A stretch of DNA of 64,000 bases from a virus (IMGVR_UViG_3300027302_000005:18458-82457); one strand, 5' to 3'; counted from the first letter of the stretch, positions 34,277 through 42,376 are shown. The notes: a model not told the origin generated them from the sequence alone. Numbers and translations: made by a program.

Positions 34277-35755
34277 TCATCCCTTGTTTTCAGCGTTAAG
34301 GCTACTATTATCGTCCTCTGCTACAGAATCAGAAGTTCCGTTACCGGCTCCCTTATCCATACCATCCCCGCTTCTTGATGTGGGCTTACCAAGCAAGACA
34401 TTCAATTCTTCTTGGTCAATATCATCTTCAACTTCATCAGGAAGTCCCAACACTTCAGCAATGTAATTAACATTCTTGGCAGTGGGTGTAATCAGCCCGA
34501 CAGCTTTGATTCGCTGGATAGCTTTACTGAATGCTTCAAGGTCAATCTCATCCAAATCCCCATAAACAAACTTAGGCATTTCTTCATCACGCCATCCGTT
34601 CATCTTGTACAACCAAGGAATCAGGTCATTATTGAGCGTGTCTTGAATCTCTTTCAGACGGGCTTCAATGCCCATAGCCAACAGGTTGGTTTTAGAATCA
34701 GCAAGGGAATAACTCCCAACACCATCCTGCCCAAGCCGCATAACGTCACTAAAGAGAGCAGTAAGAATCTTGTTGTCGTATCTGGTAATCGCTTGAGCAA
34801 TATATTGTGCTGTCGTATTATCTACGGAAAGAAGCTCAAAATCGAACATTTTGTTCTTCCCTTCATCATACATGAGCGGCATAACAATACCTGTTTGCTC
34901 ATTCATCTGAAGGTTGCGAACCATGTTCTTATAGTAGGTATAGACTGCTTGGTCGGCCTCACTAGCATCATCAGCCATAAACTTGGGATGCAGCCAGACA
35001 ATCGGAACACCGTTAATGTTCTTGCTATAACCAACAGCTTCAATCTCTTCCAATTCTTTACGGAAGCGATAAGCAATGTAGCAATTGGACAAAGGAGATG
35101 TCCCTTCTGGATTATCCTTCGTAGCATCTGTACGGAACAACATGAACCTGTCACGAGGGATGAAGATTGGTGTCCCTGTGGGTTGATAACGAATATAGTC
35201 ACCGTTGTTGACAATGGTCTGTTCAAGCCCAATCAGTTCTCGCCCATCCTCGCTGAACACCCACTTGGTAATACTATCTTGACTTCGTGGAGCAAGCTTA
35301 CGTAAGCCAACAAACCCGTCATTATATTTACTACCATTGGCGTAGCGCCTACGATAAGGAACCTTCTCGATTACGGCATGTCCATATGTAAATACTGTAG
35401 TAACTTCCTTGATAAACTCAAGCCAACTTCCTTGCATATCGTTCATACAGGATTCAATAAACTCTGCACGAAGTTTCTGTTGGTCTGTTGCATCTTCACA
35501 TGCTTCAACATCCCACTTGACACGACTAATCATTAGTTCGTATGCTTTAAGGGCGGCAGAGATTGTTGTATCTTTACGCATTTCCTTGTAGGTTTTAATG
35601 CTGGTAGGCCAGCGAAGTTCTCGTCTAGCCTCTTCAAAGATAATCCCGCTGCTGACATTCAAGCCGCTATAGCCGATTTCAGTCATCTTCATTCGGGGGA
35701 TTGGAGCGCCATCAGAACTAAGCTGAGTGAAATCTTCTAGCTCTTTTTCAGCCAT
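34277..35755 (-). CDS. portal protein (DUF935 / Mu gp29-like)
   Basis: 492 residues. KDTTISAALKAYELMISRVKW (about 60-80), FTYGHAVIEKVPYRRR (about 122-137), IFIPRDRFMLFRTDATKDNPEG and the LLSVDNTTAQYIAQAITRYDN segment are characteristic. Forms the dodecameric DNA entry ring at the capsid vertex. Follows terL and precedes the protease. Confidence 0.85.
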   Translation of the reverse strand: MAEKELEDFTQLSSDGAPIPRMKMTEIGYSGLNVSSGIIFEEARRELRWPTSIKTYKEMRKDTTISAALKAYELMISRVKWDVEACEDATDQQKLRAEFIESCMNDMQGSWLEFIKEVTTVFTYGHAVIEKVPYRRRYANGSKYNDGFVGLRKLAPRSQDSITKWVFSEDGRELIGLEQTIVNNGDYIRYQPTGTPIFIPRDRFMLFRTDATKDNPEGTSPLSNCYIAYRFRKELEEIEAVGYSKNINGVPIVWLHPKFMADDASEADQAVYTYYKNMVRNLQMNEQTGIVMPLMYDEGKNKMFDFELLSVDNTTAQYIAQAITRYDNKILTALFSDVMRLGQDGVGSYSLADSKTNLLAMGIEARLKEIQDTLNNDLIPWLYKMNGWRDEEMPKFVYGDLDEIDLEAFSKAIQRIKAVGLITPTAKNVNYIAEVLGLPDEVEDDIDQEELNVLLGKPTSRSGDGMDKGAGNGTSDSVAEDDNSSLNAENKG

Positions 35756-35782
35756 AAGGCTTCTCTCCTTTTTGTTAGTTGA

Positions 35783-37114
35783 TTATGCAAAACCAAACCT
35801 TGATGTTGATGTAGTTTCAGGAAGTGAGAATGTTGGAATTGATATTCCAGTTGCTAGCATGGAGAATCCATCTCCGCATGTGTCCACAATATCATCGTGG
35901 ACTCGCCTGCTACCATCAAAGCCTTCTAGTTCTTGGATAAAGGCATCATTCCATTCACCGGCTACAATCTTGACATTTCCAGATTCACATGCTGCACAGA
36001 ATGGGGCAAAACGTTGAACTTTAGACTTAGATGTATGTTTTGACTTAGCATAAAATCCATGTTCAGCAAGATCACGAACTAATGTGGAGGCATATTGCTT
36101 ACCCGCGCTGCCGGGGTCTTGAGGTACTACAATAAGTACGTCATCTCCGTCTTGTCTTGCGGTTTCAAGAATCCGTTGAAACACTTCACCATGCCTAGCT
36201 CTAAATCTTACAACATCCTCAACATAGTAATTTCCGTACTTGTCTTTCGATATTAAAGTTCCAACTGTCCAGTCAGGGTCAGGCATTAGTTCAGACGGAA
36301 CACTTCCGCTAATATCCCATGCTCTTACTTTCTTTGTGATATTTACAGGGGGGAGGGGTATAATTTCACACCACTCTTTCTTCCAATATCCCGTCCCTTC
36401 AGCCGACACATTCCAGTTGCCCCACAGAAGCCTAGCTTTTTCAACCCTACCAAGAGCTTCAAGCCATCCAACATATTCAGGCTGATTTTCCATAAGAACT
36501 GGATTATCGTAGCATGTGGCATTAATGAAAGTGAAGCTCATCACAAGCTCACGCTTCACTTTAAACTGTTCCATCAACTCTTCGGGTGTGTCGGCATAGT
36601 AGTTAGTATTGTCTCTACGGACAAAATACCTTATCTGGCCACACCTTTCTTCGATAGGATACCCTTCCTCATCAAGCCACCAACTAATCCACTTCTTCAC
36701 CCATGAGCTAGAATCTGGGTTCATTGTGCAACGGACTCTTGGCTTCACTTCTGGACAACTCGGATTACGGAGGCGGGAGAGAATGTACATGAACATTTCT
36801 TCTTCGTACTGAACGCACTCATCAATAAGTGCTTCAGATATTTCCATACCTTGCCAGTTGTCTTTATCTTTTAAATGTTCAAAGTGCCTAAGATATATCT
36901 CAGCACCAGACGAGAAAACAAACTTGTTTTCCATGCTTTTATAGCGAACCTTCGGGTCAACCCGCTTGAATAAGTCCATCGCCTTATCAAGCAATCCACC
37001 CGGCCCTTTTAACTGTGTAGTAGTTCTTCGGGTAAATACCCCACGGAAATTCCTATGATGAATGTGTTGCAGAAAGTCCATTACACCCAAGTATGACTTG
37101 CCGCTACCTGCTGC
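35783..37114 (-). CDS. terL: terminase large subunit, exon 2 (rest of ATPase and nuclease)
   Basis: Exon 2 begins in the Walker A motif (AAGSGKSYLGVMDF) and holds 443 residues. ALIDECVQYEEEMF (Walker B region), RVRCTMNPDSSSWV (coupling motif), RAWDISGSVP with later DPDWTVGTL (nuclease, first acid) and HDDIVDTCGDGF (final nuclease acid) are all present. The packaging motor and headful nuclease of the phage. Joined to exon 1 (37390-37482) it gives 474 residues; without splicing the protein would lack its ATP-binding loop. Confidence 0.9.
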   Translation of the reverse strand, partial: AAGSGKSYLGVMDFLQHIHHRNFRGVFTRRTTTQLKGPGGLLDKAMDLFKRVDPKVRYKSMENKFVFSSGAEIYLRHFEHLKDKDNWQGMEISEALIDECVQYEEEMFMYILSRLRNPSCPEVKPRVRCTMNPDSSSWVKKWISWWLDEEGYPIEERCGQIRYFVRRDNTNYYADTPEELMEQFKVKRELVMSFTFINATCYDNPVLMENQPEYVGWLEALGRVEKARLLWGNWNVSAEGTGYWKKEWCEIIPLPPVNITKKVRAWDISGSVPSELMPDPDWTVGTLISKDKYGNYYVEDVVRFRARHGEVFQRILETARQDGDDVLIVVPQDPGSAGKQYASTLVRDLAEHGFYAKSKHTSKSKVQRFAPFCAACESGNVKIVAGEWNDAFIQELEGFDGSRRVHDDIVDTCGDGFSMLATGISIPTFSLPETTSTSRFGFA

Positions 37115-37389
37115 CTTTCAGTTTTAGAGACGCTACCCTCTTTCCACCATTTATGATGTTGTCGGACTATATCTTCATACCGTTAGGTATGCCCCCCGTT
37201 TCGATGTCGCTTGACACCTACTGGCTTACACTCATCGGCCATAGTCTCTGCACGTTCTTAGTAGTCACTTCGTAACTCTTACCTACGCTTGGGTAGACTA
37301 AGCTTCGCTCAGGATTGCCCTCGACTTTACGTTAGGGTTTCCCTGAATTAGAGGGGTTTTTGTTTTTACAAAACAGGAGGCGCTTATTC
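37115..37389 (-). ncRNA. group I self-splicing intron in terL
   Basis: 275 nt, no ORF. Removing it joins ...VFFGG to AAGSGKS exactly in frame. The last exon base is U and the last intron base is G. GGUGGU at the exon end can pair with GCCUCC just inside the intron (P1, with the U-G splice pair). GGGAAACCC (P5-like), AAUCCUGAGCGAAGC, GACUA (37246-37242) pairing with UAGUC (37169-37165) as P7, and a CAUACC-UAAC-GGUAUG hairpin (P8) between P7 strands are classic group I core elements. Unspliced message meets a UAA within 6 bases of the exon end. Confidence 0.9.
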
Positions 37390-37482
37390 ACCACCAAAAA
37401 ATACAATGTCGGCTTTAGAAGTAATAAACATTTCCTGCTTACGACTTTTCGGGCCAATCACTTCTTTAGTTTGTTTAGTCAT
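37390..37482 (-). CDS. terL: terminase large subunit, exon 1
   Basis: 31 codons from an ATG with CAGGTGG upstream: begins MTKQTKEVIG and ends KADI-VFFGG. VFFGG is the conserved lead-in to the terminase Walker A loop completed by exon 2. A promoter (37513-37540) precedes it. In unspliced RNA the frame stops one codon after the exon. Confidence 0.88.
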
Positions 37483-37512
37483 ATCCACCTGCTGTTATTA
37501 TCCTATAAAAGC

Positions 37513-37540
37513 AGAATAACACCACTTTCCTACTTGTCAA
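37513..37540 (-). promoter_or_regulatory. promoter for terL and downstream head genes
   Basis: Leftward TTGACA (37540-37535), 16-base spacer, TATTCT (37518-37513), about 30 bases before the terL ATG. Gives the head operon an entry point independent of the upstream late message. Confidence 0.6.
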
Positions 37541-37718
37541 TACCCTTTACGCAATCAATATCCGTATTATTTCTTTGGCAATAGTCTTCCCACTGTTTGT
37601 GGGCAGGGATTTGCTTCCCTAGGATTGGTTGTTCATTATTACTAACAACACAACCATTCATTATCATTGCCAACCAGACAACTGATACCATTTTCCATTG
37701 CATAACATACTGTCCCAT
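37530..37718 (-). CDS. small lipoprotein, up to 62 aa
   Basis: MQWKMVSVVWLAMIMNGC (start at 37703 within the frame) is a lipoprotein signal peptide ending in a lipobox-like M-N-G-C. The mature part is only about 40 residues with a second Cys pair (DYCQRNNTDIDC). It overlaps the 3' end of the cysteine-protease gene in another frame, as spanin and lysis-type pairs do. Which of three ATGs is used is uncertain. Function unknown; outer-membrane anchoring is likely. Confidence 0.5.
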   Translation of the reverse strand: MGQYVMQWKMVSVVWLAMIMNGCVVSNNEQPILGKQIPAHKQWEDYCQRNNTDIDCVKGIDK

Positions 37719-38035
37719 TTATAAGGGAGAAGAGATGGTGTGGCTGGATTTGAATATCTGTTATCCAGAATGAAAGCACCTTTATCTGTGTTAACGTACA
37801 ATACACAATGCCCTTCATTTGTCTCAGTAAAACAAATACACAAACCAAGCTTATCGCTATCCCAACCAATCTCTAACAACCTTGCTCTCTTCAGCAAGGC
37901 ATAATCTTCACAATCACCATATTTTCCAGCAATTGTCCAATAATCTGGCAGCGAATACTGTTCTAAATCCTTTTTGTATTCTACTGACTTATTCACATCC
38001 CTGTGAATCTTTGCAGCAACATCGTACTTATTCAT
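37664..38035 (-). CDS. transglutaminase-like cysteine protease (BTLCP type), 123 aa
   Basis: GKYGDCEDYALLKRARLLE (38-56, catalytic Cys42), EGHCVLYV (75-82, His76) and FILDNRY (88-94, Asp91) form the Cys-His-Asp triad of the bacterial transglutaminase-like cysteine proteinase group. Known bacterial relatives work in the periplasm, but no signal peptide is visible here. It lies between the TerS candidate and terL with an overlapping lipoprotein gene, an unusual position for an enzyme. It could process a capsid, tail or host-envelope protein. Confidence 0.8.
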   Translation of the reverse strand: MNKYDVAAKIHRDVNKSVEYKKDLEQYSLPDYWTIAGKYGDCEDYALLKRARLLEIGWDSDKLGLCICFTETNEGHCVLYVNTDKGAFILDNRYSNPATPSLLPYKWDSMLCNGKWYQLSGWQ

Positions 38036-38052
38036 AGATGTTGCTCCTTACG

Positions 38053-38418
38053 TCAGGCTTGCTTTACGAGATACGGAGTGAATTCAAATCCTACTTCCGT
38101 ATTATCTTCGTTCTCAAGCTCTTTACCACCATTCTCTTTCTTGAGCTTTTCAATGGTGTAGCGTTGCAGCTCTTGACGATCAACTTCTTTCAAGCTATTC
38201 ATCATTGTGCTGACAATCCATTGAGCATTCTTGGTACGTTCTTTCATAGGTTCATTGGTATCTCGCATAGCCGCGATAATCAAGTCCATTGCTTCAGGGG
38301 CTACGTTACCAAGCTTACGCGCTACCATCGTATTAGAAGCCCTACCAAGGGGCTTCTCTTTCAATGTCGGGCGTCCGCCTTTATTGGATGAGACAATAAC
38401 TTCGTTATTCTCTTCCAT
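38053..38418 (-). CDS. candidate terminase small subunit, 121 aa
   Basis: The ATG at 38418 with AGAGGTGGACA upstream is chosen over a GTG at 38427. NKGGRPTLKEKPLGRASNTM at the start resembles the GRPTKY/KE lead of many small terminases, followed by helices (APEAMDLIIAAMRD, QWIVSTMMNSLKEV). Located two genes before terL. Sequence evidence alone is modest. Confidence 0.55.
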   Translation of the reverse strand: MEENNEVIVSSNKGGRPTLKEKPLGRASNTMVARKLGNVAPEAMDLIIAAMRDTNEPMKERTKNAQWIVSTMMNSLKEVDRQELQRYTIEKLKKENGGKELENEDNTEVGFEFTPYLVKQA

Positions 38419-38434
38419 ACTGTCCACCTCTTAT

Positions 38435-38776
38435 TTACATTGTTTCTTCTGTCTGAAGATATTCACCGTAAGTCTCAAGCCACTGAGACGTATCTGAGAT
38501 ATAATACGATGACAGATTAGACGGAAGCGTTGTCCCATACATGCGACACAGAAAATGCACACCGTCCAGATAAATCCAATCTGCATTGGGGTCGGGGTTG
38601 TTGGGGTCTGGAACTAATGGAACACCAATAGGGTCAAACCCTTCTCCCCAAAACTTCCCATATCCATTAGAATGGATAAAGCTGTAGTTGCTACCTTCTT
38701 GCAACTCAAATCCAGCGGCAACAATAGCAGCATCCGCTGTAGCTTTATTTGGAAAAATATAATAGCCATCAATCAT
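38435..38776 (-). CDS. hypothetical structural-region protein, 113 aa
   Basis: MIDGYYIFPNKATADAAIVA at the start and a Pro-rich PDPNNPDPNADW in the middle. No family recognised. It overlaps the preceding 418-aa gene by 4 bases and probably is its partner (chaperone or accessory fibre). Confidence 0.55.
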   Translation of the reverse strand: MIDGYYIFPNKATADAAIVAAGFELQEGSNYSFIHSNGYGKFWGEGFDPIGVPLVPDPNNPDPNADWIYLDGVHFLCRMYGTTLPSNLSSYYISDTSQWLETYGEYLQTEETM

Positions 38777-40029
38777 GGTATGTATCGTCCTAGTTGTGCC
38801 AAACGTTGAGGGGATAGCGAGTTTTTATAAATCTCAAGTTTCAATATAGGGTTGGAGAACTGATTACCAAATGTTCTTGTACTCCCTATGTATAACGTAA
38901 CTGCTTGTGTTGGCCTTGTAGCGGAACTACTGTTAATGTACTTACCATCTACAGATAATCTGGAAAGACCACGAGAAAATCCAGCAGCAAGAGTGTCAAG
39001 TCCTTTACGAGCAGGAAGGGTTGCTAGAACTGTTATACCACTAGCAGAATTTTGCGTATTCATTTCACCAGAAGCAAAGTTAAAATAAACTTGACCAAGA
39101 TTTCCAGCATTGAATGCCATAGCAAATAATGAACCAGTGCTATTGGCTGGATACGGAAGAATCGCGTAGTCGGCTACAATGGATGTATTATTGGAATCGA
39201 ACCGCGAAATGTTTGCTGCCGGAATAGACAACGAATCGGCGGTGAGGGTTACTGTTCCAGAAGTTGTAACAATTACAGGAGGTAGCGATCTAGCAGATGT
39301 TTGCTGAATGTTAAACCACCAAAACCCCTTGGCTGTATCTCCTGCATATGTTGTCGTAGTCGAAGGAACACCAGTATCACTACACCCCACAATTGACATC
39401 GTACCTGTGGCGGTAGCAGCAGCAATTGCTGTAGCATAAATCTCAACAAACCCATTCCTATCATAAATCCCACAGGGAATGTTTGACGGATTAGAAAAGA
39501 TTGTTTTGTTTGTCAAATCAAAGACAACAGTTTCTCCAGCAAATACACTGTTTGTAGTCTTGAACAGGATAGCAACATATCGCCTTCCTTCTGCTTTCAC
39601 AACTCCGTGAATGCAATACACAGCACCACTAGATGCAGATTGCGTTCTACTTACTTCATGCACTGCTGTTGTAGCAGTCTCACTAATGAAATAGGCACTC
39701 AGTCCAGACATAGGGGAAGCTATTGTAGTTCCCGGTACAGTATATCCTGTTTTAGTCCAAGAAGAATTAGAGGGAGTGTTACTTTGAGTCCACCTAGAAA
39801 TAACTGCAAACTCTGGTTTATAGGCCCATCCGATACCGGGTGTCCAAGTAATCGGCATTGTATCCGATGCCAGATTAGTCAAACTGCCGTCTGCATTCCA
39901 GCGGTAGCGTGTTTGTGAACGAGAGAATGTTGCACCTAAAGCAGTAAGAATTGCAGGTGCATCACCTGACTTGGTAAAATCAATAACAATTTCTTGAGGA
40001 TTTTCAGCAGTCAGGTATTTTACATCCAT
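38773..40029 (-). CDS. virion fibre/appendage protein with lectin-like C-terminus, 418 aa
   Basis: Begins MDVKYLTAENPQEIVIDFT; the middle reads as beta-sandwich repeats (FVEIYATAIAAATATGTMSI). The C-terminus (ADYAILPYPANSTGSLFAMA, then YIGSTRTFGNQFSNPILKLE) resembles concanavalin-like domains in phage head or tail appendages. Part of a run of three coupled structural genes (38773, 40030, 40644) far from the tail module, so a head fibre is possible. Confidence 0.6.
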   Translation of the reverse strand: MDVKYLTAENPQEIVIDFTKSGDAPAILTALGATFSRSQTRYRWNADGSLTNLASDTMPITWTPGIGWAYKPEFAVISRWTQSNTPSNSSWTKTGYTVPGTTIASPMSGLSAYFISETATTAVHEVSRTQSASSGAVYCIHGVVKAEGRRYVAILFKTTNSVFAGETVVFDLTNKTIFSNPSNIPCGIYDRNGFVEIYATAIAAATATGTMSIVGCSDTGVPSTTTTYAGDTAKGFWWFNIQQTSARSLPPVIVTTSGTVTLTADSLSIPAANISRFDSNNTSIVADYAILPYPANSTGSLFAMAFNAGNLGQVYFNFASGEMNTQNSASGITVLATLPARKGLDTLAAGFSRGLSRLSVDGKYINSSSATRPTQAVTLYIGSTRTFGNQFSNPILKLEIYKNSLSPQRLAQLGRYIP

Positions 40030-40623
40030 TTAGTCCACCACTACAGAAAGGGTTAGTTTTTGAATATCGCTGGTAGTAGAAGGGGTGATTGCTGCTTCAG
40101 TAACAAGAGCTGCATATACAACGCCGTTTGTAGTACCACTGATAGGCATAGCCGCAGGGCCACTGTTATATACAGACTGGATACCACTTCCACCACCAGC
40201 ATTACCAGTAGCGGCATTGACTAGGCTAACAACCCCAATACGTTTTGCCACATCATTCTTGTGAAGCACGAAACCTGTCTTATCAGAAATCGTAGATGCT
40301 GTCGGGTTAGCATTAAACAACCAGAGAGTGAGGTTTGTAGAGCGATTATCAATCAAATCACAAGAAGCATATTGCAGAAGCCCAGATTCAATACCTGCAC
40401 GCAATACACCATTGAGTGTAAGCAACCCACCAATACAATCATATGCGCTGTATGCGGCAGCAGTGTTGGTAATGGATGTTACAGAAACACGATTAATCTT
40501 TCCGCTATTATACGACTCAACATAAACCTGACCATTTGCTCCAACTTTAAGCTGTCGGGTTTGATCGTCCGGGTCACGGATTATGCTCATTTCATTTTCT
40601 AGTTTAGAAGCGTCAACGCTCAT
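40030..40623 (-). CDS. structural protein, 197 aa
   Basis: Opens with EMSIIRDPDDQTRQLKVGANGQVYVE and continues as Ala/Thr/Ser-rich beta structure. This kind of capsid-associated or fibre-base protein appears beside appendage genes in several large phages. Its stop abuts the ATG of the 418-aa gene. Function inferred only from context and composition. Confidence 0.55.
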   Translation of the reverse strand: MSVDASKLENEMSIIRDPDDQTRQLKVGANGQVYVESYNSGKINRVSVTSITNTAAAYSAYDCIGGLLTLNGVLRAGIESGLLQYASCDLIDNRSTNLTLWLFNANPTASTISDKTGFVLHKNDVAKRIGVVSLVNAATGNAGGGSGIQSVYNSGPAAMPISGTTNGVVYAALVTEAAITPSTTSDIQKLTLSVVVD

Positions 40624-40643
40624 AATCCCTATTCTCCTAATAA

Positions 40644-41312
40644 CTATGTGGCAGCACGAGGCTGCAATGTATATTTGATAAAGAATCCGCCAACTTTCAC
40701 TGTGGCGTTATCGTCTGACAAGATGTATATCTCACCCGGATTATTCAACGTCAATTCATTACCAATATAAAAGCTGGTGATTGCGTGAACCTTATATGTT
40801 CCAGAGGCTTTGTAGATAAGGGGAGAGGATGCTACAATTGTGTATGCGTTCGGGTCGCTAACACCTAAATGAAACTCTACACGAGCCTCCTGATTGTTAG
40901 CATTGGTTGTGATGTCAAACTCGATACGGAAATCAACCGTATCTCCGATTTGAAACTCACTGAAACTAAGCTGATTGGTAGATGTGTTCCAAATGTCTGT
41001 AATGTATTTTGACTGATAGACGCGATTTGTGTACTGTCCCAATCCATCATTAGTGAGCTTCTTGGCCACGTTAGGAACAACTACCAAAGGGGTAGATTGT
41101 GTTGCTGTATCGTTGTAATCAACCCACCCGTGCCATTGCCTTGAGATGTTATCAGGTAACACCATCTTTACACGTTTGTTTGTAGGGGAAACTGGAACAA
41201 ATTCATTTGGTAAATGAGCAACAACTGTGTTGCTACCATCCCCATCTACAATAACAATTTCATCATTTGAATTGACAGGCCAGCATGTCGATTCCTTAGT
41301 TGTATCAACCAT
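40644..41312 (-). CDS. structural protein, beta-rich, 222 aa
   Basis: Starts MVDTTKESTCWPVNSNDEIV. The central VDFRIEFDITTNANNQEARVE with later GNELTLNNPGEIYILSDDN suggests a jelly-roll type domain, as in head fibres or trimeric tips. The first gene after the split tRNA, whose CCA end lies 22 bases upstream of its ATG. Confidence 0.55.
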   Translation of the reverse strand: MVDTTKESTCWPVNSNDEIVIVDGDGSNTVVAHLPNEFVPVSPTNKRVKMVLPDNISRQWHGWVDYNDTATQSTPLVVVPNVAKKLTNDGLGQYTNRVYQSKYITDIWNTSTNQLSFSEFQIGDTVDFRIEFDITTNANNQEARVEFHLGVSDPNAYTIVASSPLIYKASGTYKVHAITSFYIGNELTLNNPGEIYILSDDNATVKVGGFFIKYTLQPRAAT

Positions 41313-41334
41313 GCTAAAATTCCTGTATTTTGAT

Positions 41335-41383
41335 TGGTGCTGTCTATCCGATTCGAACGGATGTGGGATTTCTCCGCTGGATT
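41335..41383 (-). tRNA. 3' half of a split class II tRNA, probably Leu(UAA)
   Basis: Leftward strand: TCCAG (anticodon stem), a 14-nt extra arm that can form GGA-GAAA-TCC, T arm ATCCG-TTCGAAT-CGGAT (perfect 5-bp stem, standard loop), acceptor strand AGACAGC, then A-CCA encoded at 41338-41335. The acceptor strand is exactly complementary to GCTGTCT of the 5' half 415 bases away. The long extra arm and A73 fit tRNA-Leu. Confidence 0.65.
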
Positions 41384-41385
41384 AC

Positions 41386-41781
41386 CTACCTTTCCCTTTT
41401 AGAATTAGTATTCCTGTTCTTGAATGTAGGGGTGAGTGAGTGGCAATTAGGGCAGAGTATTCTTAGATTCTCTAATGTGCAATTTTCAGCATCGCCATCT
41501 ATGTGATCTATTTCTGTTAAAATAGAACCATCGGAGTGGCGCTTATCCCACCCACAGACCTCACATTGTGTCCCCCTAGTGGAATGCAGATATTTTCTTA
41601 CAAAGCTTTTTAATTGCTTGGTTTTACCTTTCCAGCCAACTAAGTTCCCAGACAACCACTCCTTAATGTTACTTTCGTATCTGTGATCCGCTTGGCAAGC
41701 ATTACTACAGTAGATGTTCTTATTCCCATAAGATTTAGGTACAAAAACATTTCCACAGCTTAGGCACGTGAAGTGGTTCAT
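41386..41781 (-). CDS. HNH endonuclease inserted in the anticodon loop of a tRNA gene, 131 aa
   Basis: Zinc-finger start CLSCGNVFVPKSYGNKNIYC...C, then C-EVCGW, the HNH core LTEIDHIDGDAENCTLENLR and ILCPNCHSLTPTFKNRN: the common phage HNH form. Its ATG is 17 bases after the tRNA 5' half (separated by a run of 11 A), and its TAG ends 2 bases before the 3' half. The insert is 415 nt, of which 396 are ORF, leaving no room for a ribozyme core outside the gene. The ribosome site is poor (AGAG, 12 bases away). Confidence 0.85.
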   Translation of the reverse strand: MNHFTCLSCGNVFVPKSYGNKNIYCSNACQADHRYESNIKEWLSGNLVGWKGKTKQLKSFVRKYLHSTRGTQCEVCGWDKRHSDGSILTEIDHIDGDAENCTLENLRILCPNCHSLTPTFKNRNTNSKRER

Positions 41782-41798
41782 ATTTTTTTTTTTCTCTA

Positions 41799-41835
41799 TT
41801 AAAACCAGTGCAATCGGCCACTATGCGAAGACAGC
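41799..41835 (-). tRNA. 5' half of a split class II tRNA, probably Leu(UAA)
   Basis: Leftward strand: acceptor GCTGTCT, TC, D arm GCA(T)...(T)TGC with A14, G18-G19 and A21 in place, A26, anticodon 5' strand CTGGT and then TTTAA. Completing the loop with AA from the 3' half gives TTTAAAA, the standard tRNA-Leu(UAA) loop, with one U-U mismatch at 31-39. Confidence 0.65.
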
Positions 41836-41905
41836 GAAATACCCCAGTCTTATCGGCGACGAGGTGGTGCCACGATTCAAGACCGTAGGTAATGAATCAA
41901 CAAAT

Positions 41906-41935
41906 AAAAAACCCCAACGTAAGCCTACGCCAAGA
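41906..41935 (-). terminator. intrinsic terminator of the structured RNA unit
   Basis: TCTTGGCGTA and TACGTTGGGG (41935-41912) form a 10-bp stem with several G-U pairs and a GGCT loop, followed directly by six T and ATTTG on the leftward strand. It ends the non-coding unit before the tRNA 5' half. Confidence 0.7.
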
Positions 41936-42370
41936 GGGAGGGGCCATCTATCTTAAAATAAAGTGTGCTGCGCTCAACCGTTGCTTCCAGCGGTTCCATG
42001 TCAATTGCTACAATCGGTGTAGCCCACGCAGCAAAGAGAGAATGAGAGCTGCGACCGGGAAACACCCAATCCATATACACCTCTCATTATATACAAGCCA
42101 TTTAATTATTTAATTAAAATAATTGTATTCGTATGGCTTGGCCTGAATACTCGGAGTTTAGACAGGTCTTGCTAGGCTTCCCACTTCCCGTTACCTTTGA
42201 TTAAAGTGAGTTCGGCTTCTCACTAGGAATTTGTTGCACGGCGGTAGTCAGCATCCTCGCGCTGATACACTACAAGAGTGTTCTGGCGACTTTCCCAACT
42301 ACAGTCCGGCAACAAGCAGCACCACAACCTTCCGTGAATGTTATATTGTAACACAAAAGATGCTGCCTAC
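41912..42370 (-). ncRNA. structured non-coding RNA, about 460 nt, class unknown
   Basis: No ORF. GTGCTGC (42322-42316) and GCAGCAC (41971-41965) pair to close a domain of 358 nt. Inside are hairpins ACACT/AGTGT (42281-42267), TCAGC/GCTGA (42265-42248), AGTGAG/CTCACT (42224-42205), AAGCCAT/ATGGCTT around an AATTATTT/AAATAATT stem, CGCAGC/GCTGCG (42053-42027), GCTACA/TGTAGC (42023-42007) and AACCG/CGGTT (41995-41976). AATGAGAG can pair with CTCTCATT, which overlaps the CGCAGC hairpin loop, a possible pseudoknot. It has its own promoter and terminator. Position next to a tRNA recalls the large ornate phage RNAs (ROOL, GOLLD); I cannot assign it. Confidence 0.7.
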
Positions 42371-42376
42371 AAGACA

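Noticed and set aside
37093-37275. Rightward ORF inside the terL intron region
   Set aside because: It is the complement of the ribozyme core and has no ribosome site.
41384-41798. Group I or group II intron in the split tRNA
   Set aside because: No P3-P8 core, no GACUA/UAGUC pair and no domain V pattern in the insert; nearly all of it is the HNH ORF. A hidden core overlapping the ORF cannot be excluded without folding.
41335-41835. Ochre suppressor tRNA (loop TTTTAAT if the repeated TAAT is collapsed)
   Set aside because: This leaves an anticodon arm of only 15 nt. The 17-nt solution gives a normal Leu(UAA) loop and keeps the D arm in register.
41836-41880. Second tRNA ending GCACCA upstream of the split tRNA
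   Set aside because: A T-arm-like hairpin exists, but the loop does not match TTCRANY and no acceptor or D arm can be placed.
41965-42322. RNase P RNA or tmRNA
   Set aside because: Short look-alike strings (GGGAAAGTC, GCAAGACC) occur, but the conserved order and the other universal blocks are missing.
41386-42370. HEARO / IscB-type guide RNA with nuclease
   Set aside because: The HNH protein has no RuvC or bridge-helix part, is only 131 residues, and a terminator separates it from the RNA.
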